A DNA stretch of 32,663 bases, from positions 1 to 32,663 of the forward strand of contig CALXOP010000079.1 in the NCBI GenBank assembly GCA_944390035.1, read 5' to 3'. This document shows, piece after piece, positions 13,579 through 22,178 of the stretch (position 1 is the first letter of the stretch; every line of letters starts with the position of its first letter). The notes under the pieces are model-generated. The model was not told the origin of the DNA. It was given only the letters and a program-made list of their open reading frames with translations, and searched no databases. Source of the stretch: an uncultured Alphaproteobacteria bacterium. Its GTDB lineage: Bacteria; Pseudomonadota; Alphaproteobacteria; RF32; CAG-239. A program made the translations under genes and the position numbers.

Positions 13579-13908
13579 TTAATTGCGATTTTGGTAAATA
13601 TTAAAAAATTTGTGCTTGTCGGCTTCAGTTTGGCTATAGATGAATTTATCGTCACTGTTGCGTTGCAGGAGGTCTTGATATAAAGCCTCATTATCCGGTG
13701 CTATGCCGTATTGGGAGATATATTCCAAATCTTCTAAATAATCATCATAGGCTTGTTGAAATAACGGTTTATGTAATTTTTCGTAAGCACGTTGCAAAAT
13801 TTGGGCATCATTGAGACCTGCTTGTTGATATTGGGTTTCAATGTCCGAAGATTGTCCGTGTGCCGAAAAACTAAAAAGGCAACAAAATAAAAAGATGTAT
13901 CGTGTCAT
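13579..13908 (-). CDS. Small secreted protein, 109 aa
   Basis: A good ribosome site (AAGGAAGGA) precedes the ATG at 13908. MTRYIFLFCCLFSFSAHG is a signal peptide with probable cleavage after AHG. The mature ~90 residues are acidic and helical (IETQYQQAGLNDAQILQRAYEK, in part: ETQYQQAGLNDAQILQ; YDDYLEDLEYISQYG), with no cysteines and no named family. It is probably a periplasmic protein. It diverges from the HExxH protein gene with an 86-base gap, so a shared control region is possible. Confidence 0.7.
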   Translation of the reverse strand: MTRYIFLFCCLFSFSAHGQSSDIETQYQQAGLNDAQILQRAYEKLHKPLFQQAYDDYLEDLEYISQYGIAPDNEALYQDLLQRNSDDKFIYSQTEADKHKFFNIYQNRN

Positions 13909-13994
13909 AGGTGTCCTTCCTTGAAAGGAGTGTAGTAAATCTTTTTTAAGAAAAGGATAATAAACTGGTGATAAATTTATCGGAAAGAAGTCAG

Positions 13995-14744
13995 ATGAAT
14001 AAATTTTTTATCGGGGTTTCACTTAGTTGTTTGTTGCAAGCTAATACTGCTTGGGCATGGAGTTATGGAGATTTTATTTCCTGTGATGCCATTAATCCTA
14101 TGCCAAAAATTACTTTTACAACATCTTACGGTAAGTTGATTCATGATTTGTCTCATCCTCTTAAAACAATTAATGCAAATAGCTCGGCTCGTGCTGAACC
14201 GGGGTGGTTGACGGTTGGCTATGCTACGCGAAGTTTACAGTCTTCAATTTGGGTTAAAAGTGCAAAGGTAAAAAAAATTGATGATAAAACTACCTGCGTT
14301 ATGGCAAATGATATTGAAATCTTCTTAGGCTACCAACAGCCAATGATTTATGTGGCAAAAGAAGCGCAAGAAGATATGTGTAAATTTTCGGTCGTTATCA
14401 GGCACGAACAAGTGCACCAACGGATTAATAAACTGGCGTTGGACTATTTTTTGCCGTTGGCGGATGAAGCTATTCGAAAAGCTATTGCCGATGTACGCGC
14501 GGTTAAGGTATCTTCTCCGCAAGAAGGGCAACAGGCTTTGATGGTGTTATCCAAATATTACCATGCCCGTTTGATGCCGATTTTAGATGAAATGATTAGA
14601 GCTGTTGATGCCGAACAAGCCAAACTCGACTCTTTAACCAGTTATAAAATGCAATGGGATATGTGTGATAAATTTAAGGAACGACAACAAAGAGAAAAAA
14701 CTTTGAAGGAACTGGAAGAAAAAATTAATCACTCCTCACTCTAA
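13995..14744 (+). CDS. Secreted protein with HExxH motif (putative zinc peptidase)
   Basis: The ATG at 13995 gives a clean signal peptide (MNKFFIGVSLSCLLQANTAWA); a GTG at 13968 would prepend nine polar residues. The 249-aa product has RHEQVHQRINK with His137-Glu138-x-x-His141, the zincin motif, and Glu158 in LADEAIRK is a possible third ligand. Four cysteines in the mature part (about 30, 101, 129 and 232) could form two disulfides. The C-terminal 60 residues look like a coiled coil (KFKERQQREKTLKELEEK). I do not recognise a named family. Peptidase activity is inferred from the motif and periplasmic location only. No partner gene is evident; a terminator follows directly. Confidence 0.75.
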   Translation: MNKFFIGVSLSCLLQANTAWAWSYGDFISCDAINPMPKITFTTSYGKLIHDLSHPLKTINANSSARAEPGWLTVGYATRSLQSSIWVKSAKVKKIDDKTTCVMANDIEIFLGYQQPMIYVAKEAQEDMCKFSVVIRHEQVHQRINKLALDYFLPLADEAIRKAIADVRAVKVSSPQEGQQALMVLSKYYHARLMPILDEMIRAVDAEQAKLDSLTSYKMQWDMCDKFKERQQREKTLKELEEKINHSSL

Positions 14745-14763
14745 GTCTTATTAAAAGCTATAA

Positions 14764-14789
14764 AAAAGCCCTTCCGAAGAAGGGCTTTT
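14764..14789 (+). terminator. Bidirectional terminator between convergent HExxH and acrB genes
   Basis: AAAAGCCCTTC and GAAGGGCTTTT form a perfect 11-base stem around CGAA. It lies 4 bases from the acrB stop and 19 from the end of the convergent gene. Confidence 0.88.
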
Positions 14790-14793
14790 AATT

Positions 14794-17700
14794 TTAGGCT
14801 TGTTCTTTTGATTTTCCTTTACTCCATTCGTAAGTCTTTTCTCGCATAGTTTGGAATAAGATGTAGAGCAAAGGAATAACAATCAGACCGGCGGCCGTTC
14901 CGACCAACATTCCGTAAAATACCGGAACGCCGATGGCAATACGGCTGGCCGCACCGGCTCCCGTGGCGATAATCATCGGCCATACACCCAAAATGAAGGT
15001 GAAGGCAGTCATCAATACCGCACGGAAACGTTCTTTGGTACCAACAATTGCCGATTTGACAATCGAAGAACCGCGTTCACGCTCTTCTTTTGAAAACTCA
15101 ACAATCAAAATAGCGTTCTTACTGGCAAGTCCGACCAGCAAAATCAAACCTAATTGAGCGTAAATGCTCAAAGGCAGATTGGTGATGAACAAACCGGTCA
15201 TGGCACCTAACATGGCTACCGTTACGGAAGTTAATACCGGAAGCGGGGTTGACCAGCTCTCGTATTGCGCAACCAAGAACAAATAACCGAAGGTGATTGC
15301 CAAGGCAATGATGTAGCCAATTTGTCCTTGCGTTTGCTTTTCTTGGAAGCTCATGCCGGACCATTCATAACTGAAGCCTTTCGGCAGTTGCAAATTTTCA
15401 ACCGCGGTCATGGCTTGTCCGGTACTAACGGCCGGTGACTGAATAGCATTGATTGAGGCTGCCGGGTATTGGTTATAACGTTCAACTGTACGCGGACCTA
15501 AAATCTTCTTGATGCTTAAGACACTGCCCAGAGCTACCATTTTGCCTTCTTTGTTCTCGACATATAATTCATTAATTGAGTTAATGTCTTTACGATATGT
15601 CCAATCAGATTGGATATATACCTTGTTTACTTGAGTACCAAAGTTAACATCGTTGATGTAGCTTGAGCCCAAGTAGTTTTGCAAAAGCGTATAAATATTG
15701 CCAATCGGTACGCCCATACTTTCCGCTTTTTGCTTATCAATCGTAATAAACAGTTGCGGGGTTTTGGCCGTATAGGTGGTAAATGCGTATTGCATTTCGG
15801 GCATTGAATTCATCTTTTGTAAGACACCTTGCAATGTCGCATCCAGTAAAGACGAATCCGTACTGTTTAGAGATTGCAAACGATAGTCCATACCGCCGCT
15901 CGCACCTAAGCCTTGAATTGCAGGAGGTTCAAAGAAGTTAATTTCCGCATTCGGGATATTGGCAACTTTGGCCTTAATACGATTCATAATGGCTGAAGAG
16001 TGGAGGTTGGGGTCTGTTCTTTGATCCCATGGTTCCAACACAATAACGGAGAAAGCAACGTTTTCACCGCCGCCACCCAAGATGGAACGACCGGCAATCG
16101 TCATAACATTGGCAACGCCTTCTTCATTTTTCAAGTCCGGATAAATTTGGCTGACCAACTTACGTGTACGTTCCATTGATGCACCTTCGGGCAATTGAAT
16201 ATTGGTAAAGATAACGCCTTGGTCTTCACTCGGAATAAATGAAGTTTGACTTATTTTGAGGAAGAAGACGTTGGCTAAAATTAACATTCCCAAGAGGAGG
16301 GCAACAACGCTGACTTTGCGACCAACAATTCCAACGATTGAGGCATAACGATCACGGGATTTGTTCAAAAATTGGTTGAACCAGAACAAAGGACCGTGTG
16401 TGTAGGGTTTGAGCGGTCGAAGCAGAGTTGCACACAATGCCGGAGATAAGGTTAAGGCATTGACGGAGGAGAAAAATACCGCGGTGGAAATTGCAACGGC
16501 GAATTGTTGATAAATTCGTCCGGTGATGCCTCCTAAGAAACCAACCGGCACGAAAATAGCCAACAATACCAAAGTGGTGGCAATGACCGCACTCGATACT
16601 TGCTCCATGGCTTTGATGGTGGCTTCTTTCGGAGTTAGGTGTTCGTTTTCCATCAGATAGAGGACACGCTCAACTACCACAATCGCATCATCAACCACCA
16701 AACCGATAGCCAAGACCAAACCAAACAAGGTTAACATGTTGATGCTGTAGCCTAAGGCCAACATGACGGCAAAAGTGGCAAACAAGGACACCGGAATTGT
16801 GAGTGAAGGAACGAGTGTGGCGCGCCAGTCTTGCAAAAACAGATAGCAAACACCGATAACCAAGATAAAGGTCAAAATAAGTGTGAAGACAACTTCATCA
16901 ATAGATGCACTAATGTATTTGGTGGCATCGTAGGTGATGTCAACCTTAAAGTCATCAGGAAAATATTGTGACAGTCTTTGCAGTTCAGCCTTAATGCCGG
17001 CCATGGTATCAAGAGCGTTTGCGCCTGAGAGCAAGTTAATGGCAACGGCAACGGACGGACTGCCGTCAATGGTGGATTCAACACCATAGTCTTCAACACC
17101 GACTTCAACTCTTGCAACATCTTTTAAGTAAACAATACCGCCTTCTTCTGCCGTACGGACGATAATGTTTTGGAAGTCTTCAACTTCATTAATACGTCCT
17201 TGGGTTTGCAAGGTATAAGTCATTTGTTGGGTGCCGTCTCCGGGCATGGAACCTACCGAACCAAGAGATGGTTGGTAGTTTTGTCCTTCAATGGCGGAAA
17301 TTACCGAGCTTGCCGGCAATTTCAGAGCGGTTAATTTGTTGGTGTCCAACCAAACACGCATGCTCAAAGGCGAGGCGTGAACTTGGACTTCACCCACACC
17401 ATATACACGGCTTAAGTTGTCTTTGATGTTGTTTTGAACATAGTCACTCAAAAACATTCTATCATGGGTTTTGTTGGGCGAATAAACCGTTAAGAAGCCT
17501 AAGGTATCCGAAGAACGACGCTTTACCGTTAAGCCTTGTCTTTGAACGGATTCCGGCAATTTGGAAAGGGCTTGTTGAATACGGTTTTGGACTTTTACTT
17601 GAGCCATATCCGGATCGGTGCCGACGGCAAAGGTTACGCTTAAGGAATAAGAACCTGAGTTTTCGGAAGAAGAATCCATGTATAACATGTTTTCAACACC

Positions 17701-17913
17701 GTTAATTTCTTGTTCCAGCGGAATACCAACCGTTTTGGCGATAACTTCAGCACTGGCTCCGGGGTAAGAGGCACTAACCACCACCATCGGCGGCGTGATT
17801 TCAGGATATAAGGCAATCGGTAATGAAAATACCGAAATAAGACCTGCTAAGGTTAACACGATGGAAATTACCATCGCAAAACGAGGTCTTTCAATGAATA
17901 TTCTTGAAAACAT
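14794..17913 (-). CDS. acrB: RND (HAE1) multidrug efflux transporter, AcrB/MexB-like
   Basis: A 1039-aa inner-membrane proton/drug antiporter, close to the usual 1040-1050. The N-terminus [20 protein letters not shown] is the family's opening helix. The proton-relay pair is present as Asp408-Asp409 in [15 protein letters not shown]. Two large periplasmic loops follow helix 1 and helix 7, and the repeat end carries [21 protein letters not shown] with the conserved Lys. It takes hydrophobic drugs, dyes and bile-type detergents from the periplasm and inner leaflet and passes them to an outer-membrane channel through AcrA. The start lies 2 bases after acrA, with GGAAGG inside the acrA end, so the genes are coupled. 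No TolC-type gene follows; a channel must be encoded elsewhere. Confidence 0.95.
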   Translation of the reverse strand: MFSRIFIERPRFAMVISIVLTLAGLISVFSLPIALYPEITPPMVVVSASYPGASAEVIAKTVGIPLEQEINGVENMLYMDSSSENSGSYSLSVTFAVGTDPDMAQVKVQNRIQQALSKLPESVQRQGLTVKRRSSDTLGFLTVYSPNKTHDRMFLSDYVQNNIKDNLSRVYGVGEVQVHASPLSMRVWLDTNKLTALKLPASSVISAIEGQNYQPSLGSVGSMPGDGTQQMTYTLQTQGRINEVEDFQNIIVRTAEEGGIVYLKDVARVEVGVEDYGVESTIDGSPSVAVAINLLSGANALDTMAGIKAELQRLSQYFPDDFKVDITYDATKYISASIDEVVFTLILTFILVIGVCYLFLQDWRATLVPSLTIPVSLFATFAVMLALGYSINMLTLFGLVLAIGLVVDDAIVVVERVLYLMENEHLTPKEATIKAMEQVSSAVIATTLVLLAIFVPVGFLGGITGRIYQQFAVAISTAVFFSSVNALTLSPALCATLLRPLKPYTHGPLFWFNQFLNKSRDRYASIVGIVGRKVSVVALLLGMLILANVFFLKISQTSFIPSEDQGVIFTNIQLPEGASMERTRKLVSQIYPDLKNEEGVANVMTIAGRSILGGGGENVAFSVIVLEPWDQRTDPNLHSSAIMNRIKAKVANIPNAEINFFEPPAIQGLGASGGMDYRLQSLNSTDSSLLDATLQGVLQKMNSMPEMQYAFTTYTAKTPQLFITIDKQKAESMGVPIGNIYTLLQNYLGSSYINDVNFGTQVNKVYIQSDWTYRKDINSINELYVENKEGKMVALGSVLSIKKILGPRTVERYNQYPAASINAIQSPAVSTGQAMTAVENLQLPKGFSYEWSGMSFQEKQTQGQIGYIIALAITFGYLFLVAQYESWSTPLPVLTSVTVAMLGAMTGLFITNLPLSIYAQLGLILLVGLASKNAILIVEFSKEERERGSSIVKSAIVGTKERFRAVLMTAFTFILGVWPMIIATGAGAASRIAIGVPVFYGMLVGTAAGLIVIPLLYILFQTMREKTYEWSKGKSKEQA

Positions 17914-17915
17914 CC

Positions 17916-19088
17916 TTAGTTACCTTCCGTGTTGGTGGTGAGTAATTCGGCTTTTACTTTTTGACCGTTTTGGACTTTTTGCAGACCTTGGATAATGACT
18001 TTATCGTCATCTTTAAGGCCGGATTTGACAACTTGCATATCACCAAAGACTTCGCCTAATTCAACACGGCGTTGTTCGGCAATGTTGTCGGGGGTTACAA
18101 CCATAACATAGTTGCCGTGTTCGTCTTGAGCAACAGCGGCTTGCGGAATCAAAATTGCTTCAACGCCTTTGGTGTTGCCAATCAAAACTTGAACATAGGC
18201 TCCCGGAATCAGCAAGCCTTGTTCGTTGCCATATTCATTATAAACCGCAATGGTGGCAGTGGTGGTGTCAATCTCATTGTCGGTAAAACGGGATTTGAGG
18301 TGATTGACCAAGCGTTTGCCGTTTGGCAAAATCAGCTCACTGCTAATCGGTGAGGTTTCGCCTCTTTCGGCAGCCAAATTTCTTTCGCGGAAGTCAACCA
18401 AATCTTTATCCGTAATTGAAAAAGCAATACGAATCGGGTCGGTTTGAACAATACGGGCTAAAGTTTGTGTCGAGGAGTTAACATAGTTGCCTTCTGTTAC
18501 TAAAGCTTTACCAATGTAACCGGTGAACGGAGCTTTGATTTCGGTATAGCCCATATCAATCTTGGCTAATTCCAAATTTGCTTCGGCTTGCTTTACGGCG
18601 GCTTTGGCTTGGAGGTAATTGCTTTCAGATGTATCAAGTGTTGCTTTGGAGGCGTAGTTTTGGCTGCTTAAAGATTTTTGGCGCTTGTAGTCTCTTTCGG
18701 TTTTGACTAAATTTGCTTGAGCACTGGCAAGTTCTGCCTCTCTTAACTCTAAGGTGGCCAAATAACGCTTTTGTTCAATCACAAACAAAACATCGCCTTG
18801 TTGAACCAGACTCCCTTCTTGAAAGAGGACTTTCTCAACATAGCCGGTAACTTGCGGACGTAAGTCAACCGAATTAATGGCCTCAACATGCCCAATGTAA
18901 TTTTTCTTTGGGGAAATATCGCGTTTTTCTACCCCTTGAATCAGGACATAGGGTTCGCCTTGACCCATACCCATCATAGGCATTTGCGGGGTGAGTCTTC
19001 CTTTGAGATACCATCCGGCGGCGACACACAGCAGAAGTATGACCGTCTTACGGATGATTGTGCGTTTGTTTATGGTGACAATCTGCAT
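17916..19088 (-). CDS. acrA: RND periplasmic adaptor, AcrA/MexA-like
   Basis: A 390-aa membrane-fusion protein. Residues 11-27 ([17 protein letters not shown]) form an N-terminal anchor; no lipobox is seen, unlike E. coli AcrA. The barrel-sandwich halves are clear: [20 protein letters not shown] at about 72-91 and [20 protein letters not shown] at about 186-205. The alpha-hairpin between them runs over [20 protein letters not shown] and [20 protein letters not shown]. Beta-barrel and membrane-proximal domains complete it ([34 protein letters not shown]). It bridges AcrB and the outer-membrane channel. The gene starts 1 base after the tetR stop with a GAGGAT ribosome site inside tetR. Confidence 0.95.
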   Translation of the reverse strand: MQIVTINKRTIIRKTVILLLCVAAGWYLKGRLTPQMPMMGMGQGEPYVLIQGVEKRDISPKKNYIGHVEAINSVDLRPQVTGYVEKVLFQEGSLVQQGDVLFVIEQKRYLATLELREAELASAQANLVKTERDYKRQKSLSSQNYASKATLDTSESNYLQAKAAVKQAEANLELAKIDMGYTEIKAPFTGYIGKALVTEGNYVNSSTQTLARIVQTDPIRIAFSITDKDLVDFRERNLAAERGETSPISSELILPNGKRLVNHLKSRFTDNEIDTTTATIAVYNEYGNEQGLLIPGAYVQVLIGNTKGVEAILIPQAAVAQDEHGNYVMVVTPDNIAEQRRVELGEVFGDMQVVKSGLKDDDKVIIQGLQKVQNGQKVKAELLTTNTEGN

Positions 19089-19089
19089 G

Positions 19090-19719
19090 TTAGTTATCCT
19101 CTTTTGTCTTTAATGATTTGAATATTAATTGAAAACTTTGTTCGGTTAATGTGGGAAAATCTCCGTGGTAATTTTTGCCAATGGCAAGGTGCAATATGCC
19201 GTCCCACAAGGCAATGATGATTTGGGCCGTGCCGGCAACGTCCGTCTCTTTATTGATTTCGCCGGTGGCAATGCAATTTTTCAGAACTTTGGTAATCATT
19301 TCTTGATGAAAGTTTCTGATTTGGTTTATCGGGCCGGATATGTTAAGTGTGTTAAACAGGCCCTCCGACCACTCCATTTGGTACATTACAAAAAACAAAA
19401 ATTTGCGAAAGATGGACACTTCTTGTACCATCTTGGCTTCGTACTTAAAGTAGCGCAATAAGTCGTTTAGGGTTTTGACTTCGGAAATTTCTTGATTTAT
19501 GGCGGCCTGATTGTGCTCAAATGCCTCTATTATCAAGGCTTTGATAATATCGGGTTTGTTGCGAAAATGCCAATAAATCGCCCCTTTGGTGAGATTTATC
19601 TTTTTGGCTATCTCATCAAATGTGGTACGGGTGTAGCCTTTTTCGCAAAACATATCCAATGCGGCCACAAGTATCGTTTCCCTAGTTTGTTGGGCTTCTT
19701 CTTTTGTCTTTCTAGCCAT
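19090..19719 (-). CDS. TetR-family repressor of the efflux operon (AcrR-like)
   Basis: A 209-aa regulator. Residues 10-56 carry the TetR HTH: TRETILVAALDMFCEKGYTR, then FDEIAKKINLTKGAIYWHF. The Y-W-H-F recognition-helix end and the second-domain layout resemble AcrR/TtgR/SmeT repressors of RND pumps. The ligand-binding domain spans residues 60-200 and would bind pump substrates, releasing DNA. Unlike E. coli acrR, which is divergent from acrAB, this gene is the first gene of the same operon (1-base gap), so the repressor controls its own synthesis with the pump. A near-palindromic operator lies 20-45 bases before its ATG. Confidence 0.92.
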   Translation of the reverse strand: MARKTKEEAQQTRETILVAALDMFCEKGYTRTTFDEIAKKINLTKGAIYWHFRNKPDIIKALIIEAFEHNQAAINQEISEVKTLNDLLRYFKYEAKMVQEVSIFRKFLFFVMYQMEWSEGLFNTLNISGPINQIRNFHQEMITKVLKNCIATGEINKETDVAGTAQIIIALWDGILHLAIGKNYHGDFPTLTEQSFQLIFKSLKTKEDN

Positions 19720-19738
19720 TGTTTTTGTTACCTTTTAA

Positions 19739-19786
19739 ATATATACATTCGTGGAGGTATATATCTTATTTTTCCTCATTGTACAA
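19739..19786 (-). promoter_or_regulatory. tetR-acrAB promoter with AcrR-type operator
   Basis: On the minus strand TTGTAC (19786-19781), a 17-base spacer and TATATA (19763-19758). The -10 lies inside an inverted repeat: ATATATAC (19739-19746) and GTATATAT (19757-19764) with a 10-base centre, ATTCGTGGAG. Extent and ATACATT core recall the E. coli AcrR operator. Bound repressor would cover the -10. Confidence 0.75.
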
Positions 19787-19818
19787 GTATTTTTTTAATA
19801 TTTTATGAATCTCAGAGA

Positions 19819-21420
19819 CTAGTTTTTGCAGGGGGCAAAAATGTCTAAATCGGCATTATAAATGCTGGTTTTGATGCCGCTTAAGCCCAAGATAGAGTGA
19901 AAAATGTTATCTTGCGAATGTGGTTTGGCGGCATTGGTTTTTAGGCAAGATTTGTTAATGCCAAAATCATGTGCAAAGGAATCGGACATCCAGACCAAAA
20001 ACGGAATATCTTTTTGCTCTTTGGGGGCGGTGTCATAGGGAGCCGAGTGTAAGAACATGCCGTTTTCACCTAATGATTCACCATGGTCGGAAATGTAAAT
20101 CATTACCGTATTATATTTATCGGAGAGCTGTTGCAGTTTTTCAATCGTTTGGGCCAAAAACATACTGGTATAGTAAATTGAATTGTCATAGACATTTACC
20201 AAAGATTCTTGACTGCAATAAGGGAAATCTTTTTGCAAGCATATCGGGGTGTAAAGCTCGGCTGACTTGGGATAATGTTCGGAATATGCCGGACCGTGGC
20301 TGCCCCTTTGGTGCAAGACGATTAACGCATCTTTGCCAAAGTCTTGCATCCGTTCATCGAAGTTTTGCAACATTACCTCATCTAGGCAGAATTTTCCGGT
20401 TTTGCAGGGGTCTTCCAGTTCTACGCGGTCACATACATTTTGACAGCCGGTGTTGTTTTCGCGCCACAAAACTTTGTAGCCGCTTTTTTCCATAACATCC
20501 AGCAAGTTTTCGGTATATATTTCAGAGCCGGCTTTGAATTGGGGACGGCTGTCTTTGGAAAACAAGCAAGGTACGGCAATGGCCGTGGAGGTGCCGCAAG
20601 ATGTGGTATCGCTATAATATATAATGTCTTTTAAATATGGATTGAGCGGTTCATTGGTGGGACGATGATAGCCGCGCAAAGAAAAATTGGCGGCGCGGGC
20701 GGTTTCGCCAACAACAAAGATAAACAGATTTTTCTTATTGTTTTTCCAATATTTTTGCGTTTGTGCATCTTCGGCAATTTTGATTAAATCGGGGCGGGGT
20801 TTGGCTTTGATTTTGATAACAGAAATGATTGACCCGATATAGCCGGACGGTGCCAAATAGTAGCGCAAATTGCGGTTGGAATCCAAAAAGCGGTGTGTGG
20901 TTTGAAAATTGCCTAAGGCAATAAGGGAGGCCACTAACAGAGCGGCGAATCCGGCTTTGATTTGTGGTTTAAGCGGAGATGCAATGATTTGGGTTTTGGT
21001 AATCAAATAGCTCGGTAGCAGTCCAAACAAAACGAAAATAACAAGAAATTTGAGGTTGAGCAAATCTTTGACTTCGGCCGCATCCGTTCTCAGAACATTT
21101 AAAAACATTATCTTGTCCAGAGCGGCATTGTATAAAAACATAAAATAAAAAGCCAGAGCGTTGCAGATGACTAAAAAAATGGCCAAAGGTTTGCGCAAAC
21201 GACCGTGAAATAAGATACTGCAAGCCAGAAATAATATCATCCAGAGGCTTAGAAACAGGCCGCTCATAAACCAAATGTCTTCCCGAAATTCAGCAGCGTG
21301 TTTGAAAAAAACACCGTTATAAAGGATAAGTGTCAGCCCCGCGTAGAGAAGGTTGAATTTGATGCTGTCCAATGTAAAAATAAAGGGTTTATTGAGAAAG
21401 TTGAAAAGTTTTTTTAGCAT
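19819..21420 (-). CDS. eptA: Lipid A phosphoethanolamine transferase, EptA-like
   Basis: A 533-aa inner-membrane enzyme. The first ~170 residues hold five membrane helices. The periplasmic sulfatase-fold domain has Glu239 (VVGETARAANFSLRGY), nucleophile Thr277 (SCGTSTAIAVPCLFS), His375 (HQRGSHGPAY), Asp445-His446 (YISDHGESLGENG) and His458 (LHSAPYD), the zinc and substrate residues of EptA/MCR. Six or more periplasmic cysteines match the family's disulfides. It moves phosphoethanolamine from phosphatidylethanolamine to lipid A, lowering negative charge and giving resistance to polymyxins and host peptides. Intrinsic rather than MCR-like, since it sits in a chromosomal run 21 bases after hdaA. 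No two-component regulator adjoins. Confidence 0.93.
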   Translation of the reverse strand: MLKKLFNFLNKPFIFTLDSIKFNLLYAGLTLILYNGVFFKHAAEFREDIWFMSGLFLSLWMILFLACSILFHGRLRKPLAIFLVICNALAFYFMFLYNAALDKIMFLNVLRTDAAEVKDLLNLKFLVIFVLFGLLPSYLITKTQIIASPLKPQIKAGFAALLVASLIALGNFQTTHRFLDSNRNLRYYLAPSGYIGSIISVIKIKAKPRPDLIKIAEDAQTQKYWKNNKKNLFIFVVGETARAANFSLRGYHRPTNEPLNPYLKDIIYYSDTTSCGTSTAIAVPCLFSKDSRPQFKAGSEIYTENLLDVMEKSGYKVLWRENNTGCQNVCDRVELEDPCKTGKFCLDEVMLQNFDERMQDFGKDALIVLHQRGSHGPAYSEHYPKSAELYTPICLQKDFPYCSQESLVNVYDNSIYYTSMFLAQTIEKLQQLSDKYNTVMIYISDHGESLGENGMFLHSAPYDTAPKEQKDIPFLVWMSDSFAHDFGINKSCLKTNAAKPHSQDNIFHSILGLSGIKTSIYNADLDIFAPCKN

Positions 21421-21441
21421 AGTCGATACTCTTTATTTTCT

Positions 21442-22170
21442 TTAGGAGAAAAGTTCTCCTTGGTGATTGTCGTTTAAAACATTGATTGCCTCTTTGACAA
21501 TAGCGATGGAAACGGCGCGTTTTTTGGCCAAAGAGATGTTATCTATTTCGGCAACCAGCTTGCAGGCATAAGCAAACGAACGTTGTGTGTTGTGAAGCAT
21601 ATAGTTTATGACTTCGGGCGCTACCGTGATTTGGCGGTCGGTAAATAGTTTTAAAAACAAGGCTGAGAGCATTTCATCGTCAGGCTCGTTAATGGCTACG
21701 GAGGGTACTATATTCATTCGTGACTGCAGGTCAGGTAAGTGAAATTTGAGTCTTGCCGGGGCTTGTTGTGAGGTGAATAAAATATATCCGCCTTCGTTGC
21801 GGTAATGATTGTATAAGTGAAACAGTGCCTCGTTATCAATATCTTCGGTTAAGTCTTCCACAATTAAGCATTGGCAAAGGTTGAAGTATTCCAAAGTCTC
21901 AAAATGGATGTCTTTGGCTTTGATACAAGGTATTTTATAGGGCCAATGGGTCAGGGTGGAAACCGTGTGGGCAAAAATGGTGGCTAGGTGGGTCTTGCCG
22001 CACCCTTCGGGGCCATAGATACAAATGGCAAAAAACGGCCAATCCGGCCAACTATCCACCAGTTTGAAGGCTTCATAATTGCAGGCGGCAATCATAAAGT
22101 CTTCTTTGCCCATGTAGGGTTCAGGTATAAATTCAAGCGGCAGTTGTCCCGAAAAATCCGAAGCGCTCAT
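21442..22170 (-). CDS. hdaA: HdaA, DnaA-related regulator of replication initiation
   Basis: A 242-aa AAA+ protein homologous to the DnaA ATPase core, without DnaA's DNA-binding domain. The N-terminal QLPLEF (9-14) is the beta-clamp-binding motif that defines Hda proteins. Walker A is GPEGCGKTH (53-61), Walker B LIVEDLTED (102-110), sensor-like ILFTSQQAP and the arginine region LQSRMNIVPSVAI follow. With DNA-loaded clamp it stimulates ATP hydrolysis by DnaA and so prevents re-initiation. It begins 8 bases after cckA, so replication control and the CckA-CtrA pathway are co-transcribed here. Length and motifs are normal for alphaproteobacteria. Confidence 0.92.
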   Translation of the reverse strand: MSASDFSGQLPLEFIPEPYMGKEDFMIAACNYEAFKLVDSWPDWPFFAICIYGPEGCGKTHLATIFAHTVSTLTHWPYKIPCIKAKDIHFETLEYFNLCQCLIVEDLTEDIDNEALFHLYNHYRNEGGYILFTSQQAPARLKFHLPDLQSRMNIVPSVAINEPDDEMLSALFLKLFTDRQITVAPEVINYMLHNTQRSFAYACKLVAEIDNISLAKKRAVSIAIVKEAINVLNDNHQGELFS

Positions 22171-22178
22171 CTTATCCT

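Noticed and set aside
19819..21420. Mobile colistin-resistance (mcr) gene
   Set aside because: The enzyme family is the same, but the gene lies in a tight chromosomal run with cell-cycle genes and shows no flanking insertion sequence; intrinsic eptA fits better.
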